Positions 23,999 through 33,354 of a stretch of DNA of 64,000 nucleotides are shown here, one piece after another (the first letter of the stretch is position 1; each line of letters starts with the position of its first letter). Made by a program: the position numbers and the translations under genes. This DNA is from Hyaloscypha bicolor E (lineage: Eukaryota > Ascomycota > Leotiomycetes > Helotiales > Hyaloscyphaceae). The stretch spans positions 3,947,183 to 4,011,182 of the forward strand of contig NW_020194512.1 of NCBI RefSeq assembly GCF_002865645.1. Reading direction: 5' to 3'. Under the pieces are notes generated by a model. It made no database searches, had not been told where the DNA came from, and was given only the letters and a program-made list of their open reading frames with translations.

Positions 23999-25046
23999 CC
24001 TTTCAATGTGGGGACCCAGAAAGGGGGATATAGAACCCTGATGTTCGAATGTTTGAGTAGGAGGTGGTTGATGTGGCGAGGTTGTGAATCGGGAAATGTG
24101 TGGAACCACTTCCTGTGTCGATCAAGTAGCCTAATTCTCTTACTGAACGCAGTTTAGTTCCAGGCACAAGTCTTGGAAGTGTCCCGAAAACAAGGGAACG
24201 GTGTGAGTCCCTGGAAAAATCACCACACGGGGAGAACTGTGGGTGTACAGAGAGGAAAAAGGCCTGTGTAACTTCGGGGTAGGCCTAACAATGCCGAAGA
24301 CCCTTATTGAATATTGACAGACCTGTCTGGCACAATGCTCAGTAGCTTCCTCGTAGGTTGAACAATCTTCGATCGTTGACGGCGACCCCCAATGTGGCAA
24401 GACCGTGGGTGTACAGTACAAGAGTATGATGCGGGACAGCGGTCGTCATCTGGTGAGGGGCAGGAGTGGCACTATCCTTAAGCGGTGGGGCGCTAGCCAC
24501 CCCCTGTTCTCTTATGGCATAATTGTGCACTAAGAATCTCCAGGGAGGGGGTTTTCTTCCGTATCGTAAAGGTAAATAGATGTCTAGCGAACCAAGAGGA
24601 GAAATCGATAGGTTTTTATTTTGGGAAGTAGTTTTACTTTCTCGTTGAGTGATTATCTCATTGAGCTGGATGAATGGGTGTCGTTTGTCCCTCCAGAACA
24701 CTTCAAAGGATTCAATGAACATGATAAAACATATCACAAAGAACCAAAGGTATGCAAATCTATGTGAGAAAAGAATTGGGTGTGTTTGAGTGGAGCGAAT
24801 CTAGTTTGAGGGATGGGTTCTATTTTTGAAGTGCTGAAAGTGAAGCAGTGGAATGTCCGAATTTAGGTGTCGGCTTGGGGTGGGAAAGTCGAGAATTTTG
24901 CGCCGCTTGGAAACGCTGATTTCGAGGCAGGCGTTAAAATTTACAAGAATAGTTACACACTGATTCAGAATCTACCAAGCTTCTCTAGACAAATTTGCAA
25001 ACTGCGAGAATCTTCGGGAAGGCACGAGGAGTATTATCATCTATTT
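23999..25046. other. Intergenic, promoter of the FAD monooxygenase
   Basis: About 1 kb with only short frames lacking family signal. A 132-codon frame at 24737-24339 has an erratic composition and was not called. No transposon ends or RNA genes were recognised. Confidence 0.45.
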
Positions 25047-27534
25047 TCAATGACAGAGAGACATCCACTGGTCAATGACATCCTCCATATCATAAGCAAT
25101 TCCCCACTGACTCGAAAGGCACCGAAAGAGCTTCTGCATCGAGTTCAGCTCATACAGCAAGTTCTCCGCAACACCCACGCTGCCCACCAAACTCGCCAAC
25201 TCTCCCCTTATATACCGTCTCGTCTCCGACGCATCGCCATCCGAAGTTCCAATTACTGGTACGGATTCATATCCCGCAGAAAGAACAGACTGCCAGTCCA
25301 CACTCGAAGGCAGATTCACAGTCGTGAGCCCCGCGAGAGAGAAGGTACAATATACAGCCGCAGAAGCAAACAACGAGTTCGGGATATGGATCACATGTGC
25401 TCTCCCCCTGGGCAACCCTTCTACAATTTGCTGAATAGCAGTGGCATGAAGCAATGCCCTTCTAGCATCCTCGGTGTTTGCCCAGCTCATGAGATCAAAC
25501 TCCGTCTTCTTGGACTCTCGGCCAGGACAGACATGCTGCGTGACGCCGTAGCGTGAGCACACGGATCTGCACAGCAGGGATGAATCTTTGCATGCATCGA
25601 GGCAAAGGGTATGCCACCGGAGAAATATCTCGAGCCTCTCGGGTTCAGACATGCTTGTGCTGTCTGAGATCAAGACGTGGATTTGTGCGAGCGCTCGACG
25701 AAGCTCGAATTTCGTGGGAACACCTATCAAGGCACCAGCGTCGTTATCACAATCCGAAACCAGCGACCCCAATCCCTCTAGAATTACTCGGAGTGAAAAA
25801 GCCGAAAGTTGTGGTAGCATGTCGATTTGGGGTTGTGGTGAGAAGAATGAGCTGATAATTTTGCGGAACGTGTACGGTGGTGGAGGACATTCTTGACATT
25901 GCATCTGTGTGAGCCAGTCATCAGCACTGCGAGCCTCAAATGCTACCTCCGTGCTAGGGAGCCCAAGTTGGTTCGCTGCGTGGCGGACTGAGGGCAGCTC
26001 TCCAGACATCCGTGAGATGAGGCCGTCCACCAAATAGTGCCCAAGCAAGGAACGCTGTTGGATTTCCTTAGCGGCCCAACGTCTCCAACCTATGTTCTTT
26101 TCGTCATCGGACGCATCTATAGAGGGTAGATCGGAGAAGGAGAAGGGCTCGCTATCGGACAAGGCACATTGTCGAGCCCAGAAAAATCCGAGAGCATGGA
26201 AAGCCTGGCTTGCTGTGCGAATATGGCGATTCTGTATTTGGCTGTTAGTTAGGATGTCGAGGTTTGCTTGCTTTTTAAAGTGCTTACTTTTGAAAGAGCT
26301 CCATACACTTGCGCCAAAAGTGCTGTGACTACCAATTGGACTCCCTGGCACGAGTCATAAGGGCCACGATGTGTTATCAAAGTTTCCCACTACGAAGCTG
26401 TGAGTTTCAGCCCATTTACATAACTCCAGGCCCGACTTACGGAAGTGGTCACAGCTACGTGGGCAAGTCTCCATAATGCCTCGCCCTAAATAGGTGTTTA
26501 GCATACCGAGTTGTTCAGAGAAGGACTGAGTCGGCACCTTTGCAATCGAATTCTTTGGGCCCAGATATAGTGAACCAATCGCCATCGCATTGAGCAACAA
26601 TGGCTGTGTACATTCTCTAAAAACGAACGTTCCTCGATGGAGAACTGGGAATGTGGGCATAAATCGACCAAAAAACATGTGTAAACACTCATCCAAAAAG
26701 ACGGAAGTGAGAGAAGTAGCTTCGACTGCTGCTGTGACAGATGATGACTGAGCAGGGAGTCAGCTATGAGATCTCTGTTGAGAAATGCGACTTTCCACTT
26801 ACCAGCGATGAGACCATCTCGCTGACGTTGTGCACAGCTCTGCGACTCTCTCCAGTCGGAATAGTTCCAATGGAAGGACTTTTCACTTTGTCTCCGAAAG
26901 CATTTCCTGTTTCCATACCAGAATTGTTCATTTGAAACGTATGGGATGTTATCGGTAATGTGGCGAAGGGCATTTGCCACTGATTTGTATTTTCCGAGGC
27001 CATCAGCGTCTCAAATAGATCCTCGGAGTCAGGCCATATCAAATCGAAATCTAGGTCTGCCGATTGTGGAATATTAAACATATTCTCAATAGGTGTATTT
27101 TGTTCGCTATGCGAAGTGTGGATGTCTATTTCATTCCCGTTTGTCGCTGGAGATAGGCTACTGAGGATGGTGCCTCCGAATGGAGAAAGCGAAGTCGCGA
27201 GGCTTGATTGAGATACGAGACTGGAGGGCGGGGAAGGTGGAGAAGGGTAATTGTGTGTATCTTTTCGCGAATGTAGCTTTTCATGACGTGCCAGTGAGTC
27301 CTGTCTCGAGAATGTTCGCTGGCATTCTTTGCATCGGTATGGCCTGCACCCGGTGTCTATGGTGTTCTCACAGTCAATTGAGTGCAATCAATCATTGCGC
27401 AGGTCTACTACATACGACTACGTTCGTGTCTCTGAACAATGAGTAAGTTTTGGTGACGGGAGGTGGGGTTTCGAGGCAAATACCCGCAAATGTTCTCCTT
27501 TGGAGAAGGTCTTCTGGCAGAATCTGCACTCCAT
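25047..27534 (-). CDS. C2H2 zinc-finger transcription factor with fungal-specific TF domain
   Basis: Seven exons: 27534-27484, 27431-27416 (16 nt), 27356-26803, 26747-26538, 26485-26441, 26389-26288 and 26231-25047. All are in frame, 720 aa. Two tandem C2H2 fingers open the protein: CRFCQKTFSKGEHLRRHERSH and, after the linker TGCRPY, CKECQRTFSRQDSLARHEKLH. The first finger is assembled from three exons. A Ser/Pro-rich and acidic linker follows. The regulatory (fungal_trans-like) domain starts with DECLHMFFGRFMPTFPVLHR and continues LLNAMAIGSLYLGPK, GEALWRLAHVAVTTS and RGPYDSCQGVQLVVTALLAQ. Start: the ATG is the only one upstream of finger 1 in frame, though a further 5' exon cannot be excluded. 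It is nuclear and probably regulates the adjacent monooxygenase and exporter; that is inference from position and shared strand. Confidence 0.88.
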
Positions 27535-28680
27535 TGTTTTGTAGGCTCTACGATGAGGACGGCGCGGTTGACGTTCTTTCTCAAGCTGCCTCTTGTTGAA
27601 CCATGCTACCAAGCGTGTCTTGTGGGTTGATTGAAGGAAAGAGAAATTTTAGGATCAGTGCTTGATGAGGTAGACGCGCAACAATCTATCCCCGCATTTC
27701 GTTCCTACAGGGGGTACGAGTACTTTTCGGTGATATTTTTAGAGGCCGAGGCAGACCCCTGTTTATCCGCATAAATACTATCCGGGGGAAAATAATCTGC
27801 AAATCGCACATGGCTAGGCCCCATTTTACGTTATAATTATACTATAACTGGACAGCGATAGGTTTCACTCGCTACTTACAAGTTATCGAAAGAGGTTCAG
27901 GTGCAGTTGGCGTGTAACTTTTCAGCACTTGTACGAAGGCGGCAGGCATTAAAATCCGTTTAACTCGCTTAGCGATACTTTGGGAAGTCTAGGGGCTATG
28001 CAGTTATAAATGTCTCGCAATTTCTCCTTGGATTTAATTATTATAAAATTCTTGGAAAAGATTAATATATTATTTTTCTATTATATAAACCTTTAGTAGA
28101 AGGTTTCAGGCGTTGCATTAGGGATTAGTGCAACTTTCCGTATTAGGCAATTTTAGTATTCTCCCGCGCACTTTACAAATAAAGGGAAGGGCCCCTTTAG
28201 CGCGAGGTCAAGTCCGACTATTACTGTCCGGAGACGCTTCGCTTCCGCACCATATATTGCTTGTGCAGCAACTCTCATATACAAACGTGACTGACCTGAC
28301 CACGGAAGGCGAGCATAAAGCACATGACCACGCCAACAAGCACAGCTACGAGCGCAGGTTTGGAAGGAAAGCATAATGCAAAGCTTTGTCATGTATTCGT
28401 CGTTATGGAGCCCGTGTCTGTAAGCTGGAAGATGCCGTTATTGAAGCAATGCTCTGCTCCGTCCTGTATGTGGACTCCATTCCCAAAGTTGACCAAACCC
28501 AAACTCCCCCCATGCCCGTTGGTATTAAGTCCGCAGTTCTATCCCAAATACCAGACCAATTGATCGAACCGGCTGTTACTGAAGTCTCGTCTCGACGATA
28601 TGCCCCTTCTACTCCTGCCAAACGAAGTGGCAATCGTAGTTGCACATCCTTTTCCTTGCCTTCCCTCTCACAACCCTCTT
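27535..28680. other. Intergenic, includes A/T-rich patch
   Basis: Upstream region of the transcription-factor gene. 28020-28100 is A/T-dominated, the rest is mixed. Frames at 28386-28931 (+) are antisense to the membrane protein gene or lack a start context. No gene seen. Confidence 0.45.
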
Positions 28681-29079
28681 CTACCTCATCACCGCCGGAT
28701 CCAGCGTCCTTAACGGCACCGCCGGTCTCTCATACGGCGGCGGCAGATCGTCCTCTCTCGCCGCTCCTCCAACGCTCGCACGACCACCCAACCCATCAAC
28801 CTCGCGCCTCGCATTCTCGTCCGCAATATTCGCCGCCGCCGCGCGCTCCCTCTGCATATCGGCCTCGTACCACTTGCGCTGACGCTCCAGACGCGCCTCA
28901 ATCTCTCGACGTCGTTTTCGCTGCTTGTTGAGCGCGCAGGCCCCGAAGCCGACAACGGCGATGACAATCACGAGCCCGATGACGATACCTGCGAGAGGGC
29001 CGGGTCCGCCGACAGAGTTGTAGTAGTAGGTATTGCTCTGGCGAGGGAGGAGGCGGGAGGGAGGTTGAAGGACTGGCAT
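28681..29079 (-). CDS. Single-pass membrane protein with basic stop-transfer and PPxY motif, 132 aa
   Basis: One exon from ATG 29079 to TGA. A short extracellular-like N-terminus (MPVLQPPSRLLPRQSNTYYY) is followed by one long hydrophobic helix at residues 29-50 (AGIVIGLVIVIAVVGFGACAL). Then come KQRKRRR, a charged helix (ARLERQRKWYEADMQRERAA) and a C-terminal tail with LPPPYE at about 112-117. Hydrophobic helix followed by positives predicts N-out/C-in topology. PPxY binds WW domains of Rsp5/NEDD4 ubiquitin ligases, so it could be a ligase adaptor or cargo; this is inference from one motif. Family not recognised, though this layout is common among small fungal proteins. Confidence 0.65.
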   Translation of the reverse strand: MPVLQPPSRLLPRQSNTYYYNSVGGPGPLAGIVIGLVIVIAVVGFGACALNKQRKRRREIEARLERQRKWYEADMQRERAAAANIADENARREVDGLGGRASVGGAAREDDLPPPYERPAVPLRTLDPAVMR

Positions 29080-30544
29080 TCTGCCGGATGCTTGTGAATG
29101 TCAAAATGAGTGGAGTTATGATGGGTGTTGGAGAGGTGGGATTTTTGGGTTTTCGTCGATGGCAGGCTGCAGAATGGCAGTGACAGACAAAGGAAAAGAG
29201 AGCGCTTCCTGCTTCACCGTCGACTGAACTTCGATTCAAGGGGGTGGGGCGGGGCGGTGAAGAAGAAGCGGCTGGGGGATGGTGTGATGGTTGGTTGGCC
29301 CTGGTAGAGAAGTAAGAAGGTGGATTCAGTCAAAACCGAGGTGTTGCTACTAGGTAAATGACATTATCACGAGATGTGAGGCTTAGAGCTCACAGAGCAA
29401 TCCTGCATGCTATCCACACACTCGGTTTTGTGTACGCAGTAAGCAAGAGTAAACAAATTGGCCGTGAGCGTTATCCATGCTTTGCGATCCTCCCCAAAGC
29501 AGACTAGACCATCCGGCTGATCTACAGCGCCGTTGGCGCCGTTGACGCCTTCATGCACTTGTCAAATGCCTGTTCCGGTCTGCCTATCACGACCTCTGTT
29601 GGCACGGCTGCCTAGTACGGAAGACATAGAAGCCTCACGGAAGCCCTTTACTGTCAGCACTGCCGATTCCCTATGCGAATCAGCAGCCTCGCTAGACCAG
29701 AATAAACTTTTACTATCCCCCCCCCTAAACACATATAGTGGGTCCAACATTCGCCTCACTCTCATGCCACTATTCACACCACTAAAGGTACGCAATGAGT
29801 CTTTACCGCTTTCTACTTCGAGTGAGCCAGTACTCACTGGGCTTTCTGCCGCTCTTATAGTGCAAGTTGTACTGTAAGCTAGAAGCTTCTACGTGCTCTG
29901 ATTGGCTAAAAATGGGGTGAGGCGTGGCGTGAGTGAAACATGAGAGTGTGGCGAATATCGGACCCACTATAAGTGTTTAGGGGGGGATAGTAACACCCAA
30001 CCAGTCCGTCATGGGTTCGGATCCTTCCGAGTGCGTCTGAAACTCACCAAAATAATCCCCGCTTTCCTGCCCCCACTCCGTAAATCGTCCCGACTGCGCC
30101 CCGCCTGCGGCTCGCCAGCGTCCCGCCACCGCCCCATCCTACTAGATGGGTGGACAGAGGCGTTGAAGAAAGCACCGCACCTCAACGGCAATGGAGGCAG
30201 AGCGCCAGCGGTGATTGAGGCTATTCACGCTATTTTGGCTTTCCAAAGGATCTTTGTGGTACCGCGACGAAACCTTTATATATTTGGCTAATTTTAGTTG
30301 ATTTCTTACTAGTATTATATAATAGTATTTATAAAAAAAAATATTATAATAGAAATATTATATAAAGTATAAAATATAAAGAGAATAAACTTTTATAGCA
30401 TGGGATTATAGAGTACGAGTGAGACGTGAAATTAGAGGGTGAAGGTTGTTTGATTTCTAAGAACAGAGCGGGGTAATATATGCACTTCGGACGTATGGAC
30501 GTTCGGAGATCACATGACCGTGCCGCGTGACTATGGAGCCATAT
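29080..30544. other. Intergenic with MITE and A/T-rich patch
   Basis: Upstream of the small membrane protein and downstream of the fructosamine-kinase-like gene. It contains the TA-flanked inverted-repeat element at 29713-29990 (separate entry) and an A/T-rich patch at 30290-30400. No other coding signal. Confidence 0.5.
29713..29990. mobile_element. MITE with about 50-bp terminal inverted repeats, TA target site (Tc1/mariner-type)
   Basis: The left end CTATCCCCCCCCCTAAACAC and the right end GTGTTTAGGGGGGGATAG are inverted copies. The match continues inward through TATAGTGGGTCC, ATTCGCC and CACTCTCATG with few mismatches. The element is directly bordered by TA on both sides (29711-29712 and 29991-29992), the target duplication of Tc1/mariner elements. 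The 278 bp have no coding capacity, so it depends on a transposase elsewhere. Confidence 0.75.
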
Positions 30545-31855
30545 TCATTCCTTAAAGCCTTCGATTCCATCGGGATATTTTGCGACTAATCGGCGCATCT
30601 CTTCGATAGCCCTAGGAATGAATCAGTAGGTTGTCGTCCCCTTGTCGAAGGACACATACAGCTTCCTAGTGCTCTTATTGGCATGCCATTGCGCTGAAAC
30701 CGTGATATTGTTTCGCCTATTCAAGTCAGTAGCCAGTACGAGGCTCAAGCGATTGAACCTGAAGTCTTATGACATACAAGGCATAGAGTGCATTTCGGTC
30801 ATCTCGATCCTCGATAGGCTCGGAGATCTCGATGAATTTGTGATAAGCAGTCTGGTGATGTCGATTTGTCCTATAACGTGCTGACCGCCACGAAGTCATA
30901 TCATCTAGACCCGGAAATTTCAGTTAAGATCGCAACATATTCTTGGTGAGAAAAAGACTGACACTCATTATGGGCATATGTTGCGCATGGGTCATACAGA
31001 ATAGGCTCATCTGTTCCCATATCGACGCCAACATTGCCGTGCCAAAGGTCCCCGTGGCACAAACTGGGCTTGATCGACCGGCCACCAGTCTGCAACGGCC
31101 TAAGCAGCCTTGGAATGACTTTGCTGAACATTGCTTCCAGCAACTCGTCCATCTCACTGTCCTGGCCCTGGACACTTCTCTCCCATTCAACCTCCTCGCG
31201 CAACTGTCTGGTGAAAAATTCTTCCCAGACATCACACCATTCATTTTGTAAAGGGTGATTTCCGGCGTGAGTTGTACAACTGAAACCGAATTTTCCAGTT
31301 GGAGAAACAGATTTCTTGTGCAATTCAGCGACCACGGCGACGAATTGCTGAGCGGATGGCATCTCGTCATCCATTTCGTGAAACTCGCAGAGGTAGAAAT
31401 GCCGGTTTGGGTCTTTGGTGTAAGTGCCATGTGCGAGAGGTTTAGGAACGTTGTTCGGGATGACCGCGTGCATGGCTTTGTCACCTTCATATTCCCCTTT
31501 CGCCATCTCCTTCCCAAGCTGTCCACTCAAGACCTACGTAAATTATAGCGACTTAGCAAATGTCCACCACCTAGTGGCTGTTTATACCCCACCTTCAGAA
31601 AATAAGGCTTCTCAGTTCCATCGGGGAGGGTGGTGTCAATTCGGTGGCTCAGTGCCCAGTGACTTGCCCCATGTACGACAATTGATCCAATCTTGCAGCC
31701 TTCGGGAAGAGCTTTGAGGGTGTCAGCCACCGCATCTTTATCTGCTGCTTTTTGGGAATGTGCTCACCAGCTAAAATTGTAGCATCCAACTCCCGCTCAG
31801 CCTCGTCTAATTCAGGCACTATCGGAGCCTCAAAATCGGGTGGAATATAGACCAT
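30545..31855 (-). CDS. Fructosamine-3-kinase-family protein (protein-deglycating kinase-like)
   Basis: Exons 31741-31593, 31533-30963, 30904-30778, 30716-30660 and 30611-30545 are well supported. A first exon 31855-31768 joins in frame only over a 26-nt intron (GTGAGC...GCAG), so the N-terminus is uncertain; with it the product is 352 aa. Family marks: PEGCKIGSIVVHGASHW, a nucleotide-site lysine in EKPYFLKV, the brace CHGDLWHGNVG (catalytic Asp), ILYDPCATYAHNEYDM (metal-binding Asp), ISEPIEDRDDRNALYAL and the end AIEEMRRLVAKYPDG. FN3K enzymes phosphorylate fructosamines on glycated proteins, making them decompose; many fungal paralogs have unknown substrates. Cytosolic, no signal peptide. If the 26-nt gap is not an intron, it is a frameshift. 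Confidence 0.82.
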
Positions 31856-33354
31856 CGCAAAGCTGTCAAAATATACACAAGAAAGCGGATGTTCAACTAT
31901 AGAGGACTGGCCCTATGTCTCAACTGAGGGTAAAGAATACAACAGAGCAGAATCATCCTGGGAAGAAGCGCACAGTCTTGGGGAGTCGGCATCTCCACAT
32001 CTCCCACGCCCGCACCGCTCGCGCCCTGTTGTTTGTACCATATTGCCACGTCAGTTAGACAGGCTCTGACACCAACCGATTTAGATCCGAGGCTGCTCCG
32101 GTGCGGGAGCACTAGTTAATGGCTAAAAGTTCTGCCAATTGCGTCGCGGTCTGAACCAATTAGCGCTTGTACGCAGCTGTGCAGTAGAAGTAATCATGCG
32201 TCAGGACTTGCACCAAAGCCCCTGCGTCCCTGCGGGTTTGGTGCGTTTCAGCGATACCGTCATTTTGGTAATAACTTCCACAATTTCACAAAATTGAAAA
32301 ATTGAAAGAAGCCAAAAATTGCGCAATTATCGGGCGTACCTCCATATAAACCCATTTTTAAGATCTTGTATTACGTTGCGAAGTTATTAAAACTTTCAGA
32401 TTTTTCTTGTTAGGGGGGTGGGGAAGGTGACCGTATCGCTGCTATGCACTAAACCCGCAGGGACGCAGGGGCTTTACGATGGTAGTACAAGTCTTGACGC
32501 ACGATTAGGGATATTATTCACTGAATCACTGGCCTCGCTGGCCAACCACCCAGACTAGTCAACCGCCCACTTTTACCCCTGTTAGAACACTAAAATTTGA
32601 GGATGTTTTAAAGGGCTTAGAAAATTCCCAAAGCGTGTAGGATTCGTCTTCCAAGCTCGTTGATTACGGGTATCTACTCAAAAGCTTGTTTATATGCTAC
32701 TATTGTGGTGAACTAAAAATTTGGTCGGTTGAGTGGTCCGGGTGGTTGGCTAGTGAACGCTTCTACCCTGGAGGTAGCCTGATTCAGTTAGTGTTCCCGT
32801 TCCCGTTGCCGTTCGCCACCAACATGCACTTCCACATACACACCTGCCAAATTTACTGCGAATCAAGCCTGAAAATCAACCCTCGATTGATTTCTTTGAT
32901 AGCCAGCACACTTAGGTTCCCCTTAAAAAATAATATCGAATAATGCACACTCTATAGGATTATCCTCTATAAAATTGTAAAAGTTTGCTTGTCATTTTTA
33001 TGGGACTTACTGTAGAAAACGTGGATTTTCGACCTGGATTTTGGTATTACGATTTACCCGAGGTGCGTGCCCCTGCGCCGTCTCATCTACTTATCTGCTT
33101 CGAGGCCAGCCTGCTGGTTGGCAAACTTCCCTTTCGCCTGCTTTACCTAGGGTTAAAGGTGCGCTGGCCCCTTACCACCAAAAACTCTTTCTGGACTAGG
33201 GTCCGGATCCGCGAAGTTGCAACCTGAGAGAATGAGCCGCATTTGTGCTTGATCCTCCCCCCGCAAACATCTCCAGGATCGACGTTGTGGTCAACTGCTG
33301 CTGATTCATGGCGATGCCCATATCATCAAATGTATCCTGTGACAATCTAGCGCT
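31856..33354. other. Intergenic with MITE; upstream of NLR gene
   Basis: Holds the 313-bp TA-flanked element at 32193-32505 (separate entry). 32510-33354 has mixed composition, short frames only, and no recognised gene. It presumably contains the NLR promoter. Confidence 0.5.
32193..32505. mobile_element. MITE with about 75-bp terminal inverted repeats, TA target site
   Basis: The left arm begins ATCATGCGTCAGGACTTG and the right arm (reverse complement) begins ATCGTGCGTCAAGACTTG. Both then share a perfect block of about 25 bp containing AAAGCCCCTGCGTCCCTGCG and later CAGCGATAC. The right arm has a few extra bases before the block. TA stands outside each end (32191-32192 and 32506-32507). The 313 bp have no coding capacity. 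The ends differ from those of the 29713-29990 element, so it is a second family. Confidence 0.78.

Noticed and set aside
24339..24737. 132-codon minus-strand frame upstream of the monooxygenase
   Set aside because: No family signal, no codon preference visible, and no continuation by splicing.
24867..25556. 229-codon plus-strand open frame
   Set aside because: Antisense to the last exon of the C2H2/fungal-TF gene, whose protein is clearly the real product.
20077..27534. Reading the MFS-monooxygenase-regulator trio as a secondary-metabolite cluster
   Set aside because: No backbone synthase (PKS, NRPS, terpene cyclase) is present in the window, so a catabolic or detoxification role is the more cautious reading.
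28386..28931. 181-codon plus-strand Pro/Ser-rich frame
   Set aside because: Mostly antisense to the small membrane protein; Pro/Ser/Arg bias is what the complement of that GC-rich gene produces.
29985..30030. GGGTTCGGATCC text resembling a tRNA B box
   Set aside because: No acceptor stem, A box or anticodon arm could be folded around it. No tRNA or rRNA gene was recognised anywhere in the window.
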